Source: Firmicutes bacterium AM31-12AC
Lineage (GTDB): Bacteria > Bacillota > Clostridia > Lachnospirales > Lachnospiraceae
Length of the DNA stretch: 64,000 nucleotides
Assembly: GCA_003480425.1 (NCBI GenBank)
Contig: QUJA01000003.1
Span: 62,001-126,000, forward strand
Direction of reading: 5' to 3'
This document shows positions 43,019 through 52,274 of the stretch, one piece after another. A program made the translations under genes and the position numbers. The notes beneath the pieces were generated by a model. It ran no database searches and had not been told where the DNA came from. It saw only the letters and a program-made list of their open reading frames with translations. Numbering within the stretch: position 1 is the stretch's first letter; each line of letters begins with the position of its first letter.

Positions 43019-45010
43019 CTATTCCTCAGCCTCTTCTATCATTTTTTTATAAGCAGAGCCCTCGTTGAATACTTCTAAATCCCTGCCTCCATCCTGCATA
43101 GCTCTACTGATGTTTTCTTGGATTTCCTCAAGACATTCTAACAGAATCGGATTAAATTCCCCAGCTCTCTCATGCAATAAAATACGCATTGCTTCCTTGT
43201 GAGAAACACCTTTCTTATTCACACGGTCCCGCGTCAATTTATCATAGGCATCTGCCAATGAAACAATCTGTGCTGAAATCGGAATCTCTTCCCCTTTAAG
43301 TCCATCCGGATAGCCTTTTCCATCATACCTTTCATGATGCCATCTGCATATTTCATAAGCTGTTGTTACCAACTCATCCTCTTTATGTGAATCCAGATTT
43401 TCAAGCATAGATGCTCCGAGCAAGGTATGTGCCTGTACCAATTCTTTCTCCCGCTCTGTCAACGGCTCTTTTTTATTTAAAACCTTTTCACTGATTCCGA
43501 TTTTTCCAATATCATGTAACGCTGACGCTGTTTTAATAACAAGCTGATCCGACCATTTCAGCTTATAGTGGTCTGTCTTTTGAACCAATTGTTCCAACAG
43601 CATCTCTGTTAAAATATGCATGTGACGGATATGTACTCCGTTTTCGCCATTACGAAGTTCCACGATCTGACTCAACAAATCTACCAGTATTCGTTCATTT
43701 TTTTCTTTCTCATAAATCTGTTCTGTCACAAGTGCAATCAATCTTCTCTGCTTTGCATATAGCTTGATTACATTACAAACTCTCTGATAGATAACCTTTG
43801 CATCAAATGGCCTGCCAATATACTCCGCTGCCCCCATCCGATATGCTTTCGTCACACTTGCAATGGAATTATCCTGTGAAATAACTATAACCGGTATGTC
43901 TTTGATCCATTGATTTTCATTCATATATTCCAAAACATCAAAGCCATCCATTCCTGACATAATGATATCTAATAAGATAATTGAAATTTCTGCCCCATGC
44001 TTCTGCAATATTTCAACGCATTCTTCACCACTGGCTGCTTCCATAATATCAAAATCATCTTTTAACATTTCCGCAAGCATTTCTCTGTTTATCTCTGAAT
44101 CATCTACAATTAAAACGCGTTGTTTACTTGTTGTTTCTAGATTTTTCGTTTTATCTGTATCAGTCACGATCATATTCTTTTTCTTTTTTGCCTGATACAT
44201 CAACTGATCCGCTCTTGCAACTGTTTCTTCAATCGGCTCTTCACCCTTCAATGCCCCGCCAATGCTTGCAGAAATGTGTAACCAGGAGTATTCCGGTACT
44301 TCTGCATCATAGATTCTCTTTTGTATCTGTCTTAATTTTTTTGCAAATACTGTCTCATCAATATCCGGAAGTAAAAGTAAAAATTCATCTCCTCCAAATC
44401 GGATCAATATATCGGTTTTCCTGATGCATGCCTGAATTTCTCTGGCTACGGTTTTTAAAACCATATCTCCCGCATTATGTCCCAAAGTATCATTATATAA
44501 TTTAAAGTCATCCAAATCCATCATTGCAATGCCCATGCGTCCGTTCATTTTTTTCACATAAGCTTCATAATAGCGACGATTATATACTCCTGTCAGTGCA
44601 TCCTGATATAACTCTTCATTATATTGAGTCAACTTACTGATCAAAAGACTTTTCCCTTTAGAATCCAATACTGTTTCATCTTCCAGACAGGATAACATTT
44701 CTACTACATATGCTTTTCCATCAATCTCTACATATCTTGCAATCACATAAAATATCTGCGAGCCGAGATATTCCAGCTTTGTATATTGACTTTTCTCTTG
44801 CAGAGCTTTGATTGATATACAATTACTGCATTCTTCTTGCCTGTTCCAAAATGAATAGCACTGGCATGTAACAGGAGTATCTGTTTCCACTCCATCTATT
44901 CTCTTTTTAATATCTTCTGCATCGAGTAGACGAACCACTGAAAATATATTTTCTAAATGTGCAATCCATTCATCTGCCTGTTGTCTTGTCATAACCACAT
45001 CTGATTTCAT
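43019..45010 (-). CDS. c-di-GMP signalling protein: GGDEF - receiver - HD-GYP
   Basis: The 663-residue protein has a Cys-rich PAS-like sensor (about 1-140; CQCYSFW and CSNCIS could bind metal or a cluster), an intact GGDEF domain (RFGGDEFLLLL), a receiver domain (about 300-420; LLDIIMSGMDGFDVL with the phospho-accepting Asp), and an HD-GYP phosphodiesterase (ALHDIGKIGI, HTLLGASML, WHHERYDGKGYPDGL). It can in principle both make and degrade c-di-GMP. ATG 45010 follows GGGGAAAAAG. A paralogue with the same layout lies at 53905-55991. Confidence 0.9.
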   Translation of the reverse strand: MKSDVVMTRQQADEWIAHLENIFSVVRLLDAEDIKKRIDGVETDTPVTCQCYSFWNRQEECSNCISIKALQEKSQYTKLEYLGSQIFYVIARYVEIDGKAYVVEMLSCLEDETVLDSKGKSLLISKLTQYNEELYQDALTGVYNRRYYEAYVKKMNGRMGIAMMDLDDFKLYNDTLGHNAGDMVLKTVAREIQACIRKTDILIRFGGDEFLLLLPDIDETVFAKKLRQIQKRIYDAEVPEYSWLHISASIGGALKGEEPIEETVARADQLMYQAKKKKNMIVTDTDKTKNLETTSKQRVLIVDDSEINREMLAEMLKDDFDIMEAASGEECVEILQKHGAEISIILLDIIMSGMDGFDVLEYMNENQWIKDIPVIVISQDNSIASVTKAYRMGAAEYIGRPFDAKVIYQRVCNVIKLYAKQRRLIALVTEQIYEKEKNERILVDLLSQIVELRNGENGVHIRHMHILTEMLLEQLVQKTDHYKLKWSDQLVIKTASALHDIGKIGISEKVLNKKEPLTEREKELVQAHTLLGASMLENLDSHKEDELVTTAYEICRWHHERYDGKGYPDGLKGEEIPISAQIVSLADAYDKLTRDRVNKKGVSHKEAMRILLHERAGEFNPILLECLEEIQENISRAMQDGGRDLEVFNEGSAYKKMIEEAEE

Positions 45011-45104
45011 CTTTTTCCCCTTTAGTGTGTAAACCTCATACATTATAAGATAAATGTATACTCTTGTCTATAATATGTATTTTTATTTCTTCCATCGTCA
45101 TAAT

Positions 45105-47402
45105 CTAAAATTCACATTGATTTGAATTCAAGAATTCCTCGAACTTCTCAACGCTAAGTGGCTTAGAAAAATAATATCCCTGAAACAGCCTACATCCCAT
45201 ACCTATCAACATTTCTAACTGCTTCTTTGTTTCTACTCCTTCCACAATCACACTCATGCCGATTTTCTCCGCAAGTACAACGATGCTTTGTAGAATATCC
45301 TGATCTCGCACTTCATTTTCTGTCGCTACCAAAAAATCACGGTCAATTTTCAAAACATTTGCCTTGATGTTCCTCAACATATTCAAGGATGAATATCCAC
45401 TTCCAAAATCATCAATTTCAATTTGGAAGCCATACGCTTGAAGCTTTCCCAATATTTTCATGTTTTCTTTGAAATCTGACATCAGCGTTGTCTCTGTAAT
45501 CTCTAATTTTAGCCTCTCCGGCTCTATCTCATACTGTTCTATCAGTTGAACAAATGTTTCGTAAATATCCAGGAAGAAAAAGTCTTTTGTAGAAATGTTT
45601 ACAGAAATATAATATGGTATTTCTTTTTGCTTCCACTCTTTTAATTTTTGTGCAGCTTTTTCCCACATATACTTGTCTAATTTATATACTAATCCAGTCT
45701 TTTCCAATGTGTCCATAAATCTGCCCGGAGCAACAACACCTTTTTCAGGATGAATCCAACGTACAAGTGCTTCTGCTCCCTGAACCTGACCTTTTGCATC
45801 TACCTGTGGCTGCAAGAACATCGCAAATTCTTCTTTATTTAATGCACATTCAAATTCTCCTATGATTGATTTTTCCTTCAGAGACTGTATAAGTTGTACT
45901 GTATTATAAAATGCAATTCTTTTTTGATAATTGTTTTTAATTGTCCCACCGGCTATATTCGCCTTATCGCACATAATGCTTATCGGCTCTTCTATGTCTC
46001 CGACTTCATATACCCCTGCATATATACGCAAATGAAAAACATTACTTGTAAATTCCTCTTCTATTTTCTGAATTGCATCACTGATACGCTCTGTCGAGAA
46101 TTCGGATTCCGGAATGCACATTGCAAAATGATCACCTTGTATTCTGGCGCACAACACCTTTTCTGTTCCGTAACTTTCCATAGACGCTGCCTGTCTACAG
46201 AGAATCTCATCTCCTTTTGCAATTCCGAAAATATCATTTACAAACTTAAAAGATTCAATATTCGTGTATAATATATAAAAGCTTTCATCTGAATATTTAT
46301 GCAGTAATTGATATGTTTCTTCATAAAACTGTTCTTTATTTAACATTCCTGTCAAACTGTCATGTGTTGCACGATATTGTTCATACTCCAGCTTTTCCTG
46401 TTCTTTTGTCCTGTCATAAAATGTAAAACAAACTCCGACCACAACATCTTTCTCATCGTGGAGCTGTGTGACCACGATTTCAAATTTTCTGTCTTTTCCC
46501 TCTTTTCCTCCATACGCTGTGTGGTATATAATCGAAGATTGCACAAAATCTTCTTTATTTCCCGTATACCATTTCCTGTATTGTCTTTCTATAGTACCCA
46601 GATCTTCTCCTATTTGACAAAGCTCTTTTACTACATCATTACAGTATATACATCTGCCGAGATTATCAAAACAGATTATCCCGCTATTGGATTCCTGTAT
46701 TAATAATGCAAATGTTTTCTGCAGTAATTCATTTGGCACATAGCACAAACTAAAATAATAAATAAAAACGGATGTTATACTAAAAAATACAAATGACAGA
46801 TTATATTCTCCCCTTATCCGTACTGCAAATACAGCTGCGATCCCATCTAATAAAAATGCCAGTCCAATCATTGTATAACGTATCCGATAAAAACGCGATG
46901 TTTTAAGAATAACGATGCAATATGTCAAAAGCATTATCGCAATAATCCCCACCGTATATATGCTATGCATCATCCGAACATATTGCCAGCTTCCGTAATA
47001 TATCTGCTTTTGAGCATCTGCTGTAATCTCCACATAAAATATCTGTTTTGACCATATATTAGCCAAAGCAAACAACGTATCCAGACTCGCATAGACTATC
47101 ATTGCATTTCTTATAAATCTGACTTCTTTAAACTGCTCTGTATAGCGCTGCGTAAAAGCCATCAACAATAGTAAAAGCCAGTCTACTCCTGCCATAAGAA
47201 GACTCTTGAGTACTGTCGCCACCTGAGGGTTCGAAGTATATATATACATTGTAGATAGGATCGCACATGCACATGCAGCCATCTCATATACCCACACACT
47301 TTTCGCCAATTCTCCATTCTTTCGTCTTGCCCTGTCTGCACAGATTCCCAGCAGCACACATCCTAGGATATTGATTCCTCTCACTATGAACATACCCTTC
47401 AT
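45105..47402 (-). CDS. membrane GGDEF(degenerate)-EAL protein
   Basis: The 765-residue protein has eight predicted membrane helices in the first 240 residues, a PAS-like segment (GIICFDNLGRCIYCNDVV), a GGDEF-like domain with the altered signature QGDHF, and an intact EAL domain (GAEALVRWIHP, VNISTKDF, LEITETTLMSD, DDFGSGYSSL, LKIDRDFL, VEGVETK). It is probably a membrane-bound c-di-GMP phosphodiesterase. It stands 95 bases upstream of the GGDEF-REC-HD-GYP gene on the same strand, forming a c-di-GMP gene cluster with 38124-40553. Confidence 0.88.
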   Translation of the reverse strand: MKGMFIVRGINILGCVLLGICADRARRKNGELAKSVWVYEMAACACAILSTMYIYTSNPQVATVLKSLLMAGVDWLLLLLMAFTQRYTEQFKEVRFIRNAMIVYASLDTLFALANIWSKQIFYVEITADAQKQIYYGSWQYVRMMHSIYTVGIIAIMLLTYCIVILKTSRFYRIRYTMIGLAFLLDGIAAVFAVRIRGEYNLSFVFFSITSVFIYYFSLCYVPNELLQKTFALLIQESNSGIICFDNLGRCIYCNDVVKELCQIGEDLGTIERQYRKWYTGNKEDFVQSSIIYHTAYGGKEGKDRKFEIVVTQLHDEKDVVVGVCFTFYDRTKEQEKLEYEQYRATHDSLTGMLNKEQFYEETYQLLHKYSDESFYILYTNIESFKFVNDIFGIAKGDEILCRQAASMESYGTEKVLCARIQGDHFAMCIPESEFSTERISDAIQKIEEEFTSNVFHLRIYAGVYEVGDIEEPISIMCDKANIAGGTIKNNYQKRIAFYNTVQLIQSLKEKSIIGEFECALNKEEFAMFLQPQVDAKGQVQGAEALVRWIHPEKGVVAPGRFMDTLEKTGLVYKLDKYMWEKAAQKLKEWKQKEIPYYISVNISTKDFFFLDIYETFVQLIEQYEIEPERLKLEITETTLMSDFKENMKILGKLQAYGFQIEIDDFGSGYSSLNMLRNIKANVLKIDRDFLVATENEVRDQDILQSIVVLAEKIGMSVIVEGVETKKQLEMLIGMGCRLFQGYYFSKPLSVEKFEEFLNSNQCEF

Positions 47403-47410
47403 TCCCCCTT

Positions 47411-47510
47411 CTTCAAGTCAAACGCACGTGAGGCCTGGTGCGTGATTAAGGTCAGCGTAAGCTGACATATTCTCATTAAAATCACTACACATCCTCACAG
47501 AGCGTTTTCC
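47411..47510. repeat. intergenic repeat family C, copy 2 (partial)
   Basis: Starting at CTTCAAGTCAAACGCACGTG and running through GGTCAGCGTAAGCTGACATA to CACAGAGCGTTTTCC, it matches the reverse complement of 53810-53900. The short stem GTCAGC...GCTGAC is conserved with a different loop base. Confidence 0.7.
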
Positions 47511-47522
47511 TATGTACTTTTG

Positions 47523-48299
47523 CTATCCAAGTGCCACATCCAGCATCATCATAACAGTAAATCCTACCGCAAAAAATACTGTCCCTATATTGGAATGTTC
47601 GCCTTGAGACATCTCTGGAATCAACTCCTCAACCACAACATAGATCATTGCACCTGCCGCAAAGCTTAAAAGATATGGCATTGACGGAATGATCAATCCT
47701 GCTGCTAAAACTGTCAGTACTGCTCCTATCGGTTCTACAATTCCAGACAATACACCAGCCACAAATGCTTTTGGTTTCTTCATTCCTTCTGCTCTAAGCG
47801 GCAATGAAATAATTGCCCCCTCTGGGAAGTTCTGTATTGCAATTCCAATAGATAAGGCAAGTGCACCTGCTGCTGTAATCTTTTCATTTCCAGATAAGTA
47901 TCCTGCATAAACCACTCCGACTGCCATACCTTCCGGAATATTGTGAAGCGTTACTGCCAGCACCATCATCGTTGTCCTCTGTAATTTACTCTTTGGTCCT
48001 TCTGCTTTCTCACTATTCCGATGCAAATGCGGAATTGCACGATCTAGTAACAACAAAAAAAGTACCCCGGCCCAGAATCCTGTCACTGCCGGAATAAACG
48101 ACCATTTCCCCATATTTTCTGACTGCTCGATTGCCGGAATTAACAGACTCCATACGGATGCTGCTATCATTACTCCTGCGGCAAATCCAGTCAACGACCG
48201 CTCTACAGAATCACTCAGCGAATTTTTCATAAAAAATACACATGCTGCGCCAAGCGAAGTCCCTAGAAACGGAATTAAAATAATATAGATATCTTTCAT
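47523..48299 (-). CDS. ZIP-family metal transporter
   Basis: The 258-residue protein has eight hydrophobic segments and the ZIP metal-path motifs HNIPEGMAVGVVYA and IQNFPEGAIISLP. Members of this GufA-like group import zinc or other divalent metals. A His-containing cytoplasmic loop (LDRAIPHLHRNSEKAEGPK) precedes helix IV. It stands alone between a repeat and a terminator. Confidence 0.93.
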   Translation of the reverse strand: MKDIYIILIPFLGTSLGAACVFFMKNSLSDSVERSLTGFAAGVMIAASVWSLLIPAIEQSENMGKWSFIPAVTGFWAGVLFLLLLDRAIPHLHRNSEKAEGPKSKLQRTTMMVLAVTLHNIPEGMAVGVVYAGYLSGNEKITAAGALALSIGIAIQNFPEGAIISLPLRAEGMKKPKAFVAGVLSGIVEPIGAVLTVLAAGLIIPSMPYLLSFAAGAMIYVVVEELIPEMSQGEHSNIGTVFFAVGFTVMMMLDVALG

Positions 48300-48388
48300 A
48301 TCCTCTCCTTTATATTGACATTCTCATCATGTTCGTTATTACATATCTATAAATATTTTACTTTTTTATCCTATGTTATGCAACCAAA

Positions 48389-48432
48389 AAAGAAGATATT
48401 CGATTCATTTTCCTAAATCGAATATCTTCTTT
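48389..48432. terminator. bidirectional terminator hairpin
   Basis: AAAGAAGATATTCGAT and ATCGAATATCTTCTTT form a 16-pair stem. It lies 8 bases beyond the stop of the minus-strand lipoprotein gene and separates it from the ZIP gene. Confidence 0.75.
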
Positions 48433-48439
48433 GTATTTA

Positions 48440-50035
48440 CTATTCTGCTTTTACCGGATTGGATACGCTCACCTTATGATCGTACCATTTTCCTTTTGTT
48501 CCAATTAAAGCAAGATCAAATTCTTTATCAAGTGCCGGAACGGGAACATCGAATCCATTCACCTCTTCGCTTGTTCCATCACTGTATTTTACTGTATCAG
48601 TCGTAGGTTCTAACAGCTTTGCTCCATCTTTCTGTGCATCTTCTGCTGTTCCCTCGAACAGATTTACAATATTTTTAGACACAAGACTGATATGGATTGT
48701 CATCTTACCATTTTTTACTGTTAGTGTTCCTTTTCCATCCATTGCCTCATTTACATGAAACATAGAACTGTCTGTATTAAATTCTGCTGTATATGTTCCA
48801 TCTTCCAATGCTGTTTTTGATGTCTGCTCTGTTTTGATTCCTTCTGCGTCCATTGCTGCTTTTGTATGTGCCACATATAACTGCTGGATGTCAGAAATCT
48901 CTCCAAGGCCTGCAATCTGTGTCTCTACACTGTCAAATTCCTTAGATGCCTCAAACTGACTCTTCCATGAATCATCATCATCACCTGCCATATCGTTGTT
49001 AGCATGATCTCCTGCCACAACCATAAGTGGACGGAGGATTACGTTTTTATATCCTGCATCTTTTACTTTTTCAATCACTGCTTCACATGATGTATCTTCC
49101 GGTTCTCCTTCTACTGTTCCGATAAATACATTCTTGTATCCCAGTTTTTCCATCTGTGTCTGCATCTGCGAATAACTGATCTTTGCTGTATGAGATGTTC
49201 CGTGTCCCATAAATACAAATGCTGTTCCATCTTCAGCTGCTGCATCTAAGCTATCATATTTTGCTGTTTTTACAGCTTCTGCTGTGATTGCTTTTGCTAC
49301 AGCTTCTTTATCTTCATTGATTGCGGATGCATCTGATCCAACTTCTCCAAGAAGTGGTTCTGCAATTTTTACAGTTTCAAATTTATCCTGATATTTCTCA
49401 ACTGCCTCTGTCAGTTCATCATATTCTGCTCCATGCATCAAATGTGTTGGCTGAATGATCAGATTCTTAACACCATTATCTACTGCACGATCCAGTGCCT
49501 GTTCTACATTATCAATTTTCTCGTCATCACGAGCCTGTACATGATTGATAATAATCTGTGCTGTAAATGCTCTTCTTACGGACCAATCAGGATAAGCTTC
49601 CTGAAGTGCCTTCTCCACACCACCGATATCTGCTGCACGGCTGTCATTGAATGATGTTCCAAAGCTTACTACTAAAAGCTCATTCTCCCCGATGTCATCT
49701 GCATTGAGCGGATCATCCTTTGATGCATCTCCTGTGTCTCTTCCAAAATAATCTGGATCTGCATTCTCTCCCTCTACCAATTCTTTCTGTGCATCCGTAA
49801 GTGCATCCCAGGCCTCTTTAGCCGCTTTACACTGCTCATCTGTTTTGTCTGTTCTTTCCTGTACATAAATGTCGTCGATCAGCTTTGCAACTTTATCGGC
49901 TGCCGCCTGATCACTGTCTTTTGTTGTATCCTCTGTTTTCGTGCTGTCTGTTGTTTTTGCAGAATTTCCACATCCACCTAACATAGATACACTCATTGCT
50001 GCTGCGATACATAAGATTACCAGTTTCTTTTTCAT
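48440..50035 (-). CDS. CbiK-like cobaltochelatase domain lipoprotein under a cobalamin riboswitch
   Basis: The 531-residue protein starts MKKKLVILCIAAAMS, with the lipobox MLGGC (Cys near residue 22) and an acidic Thr/Asp-rich linker. A CbiK-type sirohydrochlorin chelatase domain spans about 115-395: LLVVSFGTSFNDSR, the metal-site His in QPTHLMHGAEYDE, VFMGHGTSH and LRPLMVVAGDHANNDM. A C-terminal domain of about 120 residues starts DGTYTAEFNTDSSMFHVNEA and resembles modules in Lachnospiraceae surface proteins; its role is unclear. Export of a chelatase-fold protein suggests extracytoplasmic cobalt or tetrapyrrole handling, as in periplasmic CbiK(P) of Desulfovibrio. AGGAGG precedes the ATG. 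Confidence 0.85.
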   Translation of the reverse strand: MKKKLVILCIAAAMSVSMLGGCGNSAKTTDSTKTEDTTKDSDQAAADKVAKLIDDIYVQERTDKTDEQCKAAKEAWDALTDAQKELVEGENADPDYFGRDTGDASKDDPLNADDIGENELLVVSFGTSFNDSRAADIGGVEKALQEAYPDWSVRRAFTAQIIINHVQARDDEKIDNVEQALDRAVDNGVKNLIIQPTHLMHGAEYDELTEAVEKYQDKFETVKIAEPLLGEVGSDASAINEDKEAVAKAITAEAVKTAKYDSLDAAAEDGTAFVFMGHGTSHTAKISYSQMQTQMEKLGYKNVFIGTVEGEPEDTSCEAVIEKVKDAGYKNVILRPLMVVAGDHANNDMAGDDDDSWKSQFEASKEFDSVETQIAGLGEISDIQQLYVAHTKAAMDAEGIKTEQTSKTALEDGTYTAEFNTDSSMFHVNEAMDGKGTLTVKNGKMTIHISLVSKNIVNLFEGTAEDAQKDGAKLLEPTTDTVKYSDGTSEEVNGFDVPVPALDKEFDLALIGTKGKWYDHKVSVSNPVKAE

Positions 50036-50151
50036 TGTTGTCCTCCTGTTTATAACTGTTTTTTGCCATACATTTTATACAAATGCAATTTTTCGGAGTC
50101 TATTTCGTACTGCCAGTTCCTCGTGGCCTGAATATTCTATTCCTGTACTGT

Positions 50152-50304
50152 GAAAGGCAGGTCTCCCGGCTCATTGCTCAATCGCTTCTTTTCTCCTTCC
50201 CAGTTTCCTAGTGGAGTATCGCATAAGCTTGCAAAATACGGTGACGAGTTCGTACAGGATTCTCACCTGTTTCCCTTTTCACCAGTCAAAATTACTTTTG
50301 ACTG
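50152..50304 (-). promoter_or_regulatory. cobalamin riboswitch
   Basis: On the minus strand the order is GGTGAAAAGGGAAACAGGTG (P2/P3 region), AGAATCCTGTACGAACTCGT, CACCGTATTTTGC, ACTAGGAAACTGGGAAGG, and the B12 box GCCGGGAGACCTGCC (50170-50156). This is the conserved architecture of AdoCbl riboswitches, with a GTCAAAA/TTTTGAC closing stem at the 5' end. It lies between promoter 50357-50385 and the lipoprotein gene. No clear terminator was found between the box and the gene, so control may be translational. Confidence 0.88.
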
Positions 50305-50356
50305 ACACCTCACACATTTCTATGCAATTGTATTATTCTTTATGTAAAGCAGTATT

Positions 50357-50385
50357 ATCTTAGCATGGGTACCTTGTACTGTCAA
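50357..50385 (-). promoter_or_regulatory. promoter of the riboswitch-lipoprotein unit
   Basis: On the minus strand TTGACA (50385-50380), 17 bases, TAAGAT (50362-50357), about 50 bases before the riboswitch core. Confidence 0.75.
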
Positions 50386-50402
50386 ATGAAAGCCAACGAA
50401 AC

Positions 50403-50451
50403 AAAAAAGGTAGCGGCTCTTTTCCCATGAATAAGAGTCACTACCTTTTTT
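50403..50451 (-). terminator. terminator after pgi
   Basis: AAAAAAGGTAG...CTACCTTTTTT, with an inner CTCTT...AAGAG pairing, gives a long stem with A/T tails 12 bases after the pgi stop on the minus strand. Confidence 0.75.
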
Positions 50452-50463
50452 CCTATTGAATCT

Positions 50464-52043
50464 TTAAATATTTAACAGATCACTAAATACTTTCAATGCT
50501 CCGTCTGTCTCGTGTGCAAGTACACGTTTTGCAAGAACTTTACCAAGCTGTACACCTTCCTGGTCAAAGCTGTTTACATTCCATACAAATCCCTGGAACA
50601 TAATCTTGTTCTCAAAGTGTGCAAGCAATGCTCCAAGAGCCTGTGGTGTCAACTGATCACCAACGATAATGCTTGATGGACGTCCACCTTCAAAGTTTTT
50701 ATTACGATTCTCATCTTCTTTACCACATGCAAATGCTACAATCTGTGCAGCTACGTTCGCACATAATTTCTGCTGGCTTGTGCTATCCTGGATAACAACA
50801 TCTGTACCAATCTGGCTGTTCTTAAATCCAACAAACTGAAGCGGCACGATATCTGTTCCCTGATGCAGAAGCTGATAGAATGAATGCTGTCCGTTTGTTC
50901 CCGGCTCACCAAAAATAACCGGACCTGTTACATAATCTACCGGCTCACCAAAGCGGTTTACTGATTTACCATTAGATTCCATATCAAGCTGCTGTAAATG
51001 TGCCGGGAAACGGCTAAGTGCCTGTGAATATGGAAGAACTGCTGTGCTTGGATAACCAAGTACATTTCTCTCATATACACCGATCAATGCATCCAGCATC
51101 TCCGGATTCTGACGAATGTCTTTATTCATAGCAAGCTTGTCTTCTTCTGCTGCACCTTCCAGGAACTGTGCAAATACTTCCGGTCCAAATGCCAGTGATA
51201 ATACAGCTCCTCCAACTGCTGATGTAGAAGAGAAACGACCTCCGATATAATCATCCATAAAGAATGCTGCAAGATAATCATCACTCTTAGCTAATGGGGA
51301 TGTCTCACTTGTAACTGCGATCATATGTTTAGAAGCGTCTAATCCTGCATTCTTCAATGCATCTTTGACAAATGATTCATTTGTCAATGTCTCAAGTGTT
51401 GTACCTGATTTTGACACAAGTACGAAAATAGAATGTGCAACATCAATAGAATTCAGAACTGCTGCTGCATCATCCGGGTCTACATTACTGATGAATTTTG
51501 CTTCCATCTTAAATGTATTGTTCTTTTTAGCCCAGTTTTCAAGTGCAAGATACATCGCGCGAGGACCAAGGTCACTTCCGCCGATACCAATCTGAACAAC
51601 TGTTGTAAATTTCTCTCCAGCTGCATTTGTAATCTCGCCTGCATGTACTTTATTTGCAAAGTCTGCAATCTTTTCCTGCTGTTCTACATAGAAAGCACGT
51701 TTATCTACTCCGTCTGCCTCTACTGCATCACCGAGCTGTCCGCGTGTCATGTGATGGAGAACAAGACGTTTTTCTCCTGTGTTAATTACTTCTCCGTTGT
51801 AAAGAGCTTCGAATTTTTCTGTCAGCTGTGCTTCTTCTGCCAATTTGCCAAGTGCTGCAAGTACCTCTTCGTCAACCTGTTTTGCTGCATAGTTGTATGC
51901 CAGTCCGGCTGCCATAGGTATACTGTAATTTTTACTCTCTTTGCACCATTCTCTCCTGACATTACCTCTGCAAGTTTTACTTTATTTGTCTTTGCCAGTT
52001 CCTGATAAGAAGTAAGCTTATCTAAGTTGTTCCAAGTGATCAT
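50464..52043 (-). pseudogene. pgi: glucose-6-phosphate isomerase, frameshifted near the N-terminus
   Basis: The enzyme would be about 525 residues. It shows the PGI signatures FVLVSKSGTTLETLTNESF, GGRFSSTSAVG and GQHSFYQLLHQGTDIVP, with catalytic Glu in ESNGKSVNRFG and Lys in NVNSFDQEGVQLGK. The start MITWNNLDKLTSYQELAK (ATG 52043) reads to GAKRVKITVY and then shifts frame at 51915-51920, where one base (probably a C on the minus strand) seems missing; the rest continues MAAGLAYNYAAKQVDEEV. Loss of this glycolytic gene would be costly and the rest is pristine, so a sequence error is more likely than decay. Confidence 0.9.
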
Positions 52044-52096
52044 AATTAATCCTCCTATTTCTTACACCCTTTATTTTAACTCTCATCAATGTTTTG

Positions 52097-52125
52097 ATTA
52101 TACTCTTGTTTTGCTATAAATTCAA
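52097..52125 (-). promoter_or_regulatory. promoter of pgi
   Basis: On the minus strand TTGAAT (52125-52120), 17 bases, TATAAT (52102-52097), about 54 bases upstream of the pgi ATG; AGGAGG precedes that ATG. Confidence 0.75.
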
Positions 52126-52192
52126 GATAATGCTAACATGCTTTCAAAATCTGTTTTACTAAAAATGTACCTCAAAATATACACAAAAAACC

Positions 52193-52221
52193 TTGTATGT
52201 TTTTTTTCACCATGCTATGAT
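52193..52221 (+). promoter_or_regulatory. promoter of the MATE transporter gene
   Basis: TTGTAT (52193-52198), 17 bases, TATGAT (52216-52221), 54 bases before the ATG. It is divergent from the pgi promoter. Confidence 0.65.
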
Positions 52222-52274
52222 AATTAATTAGTGTTTTTATACAACTTCAAAAAAATAACCACAAGGAGGAAAAC

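Noticed and set aside
48440..50035. Calling the lipoprotein a normal cytoplasmic sirohydrochlorin cobaltochelatase of B12 synthesis
   Set aside because: It has a clear lipobox and acidic linker, an additional C-terminal domain, and no cobalamin biosynthesis genes next to it.
50464..52043. Reading pgi as two genes: a 73-residue protein and a shortened isomerase
   Set aside because: The two frames join seamlessly into one PGI protein after a one-base correction, and the second frame's start has no ribosome site.
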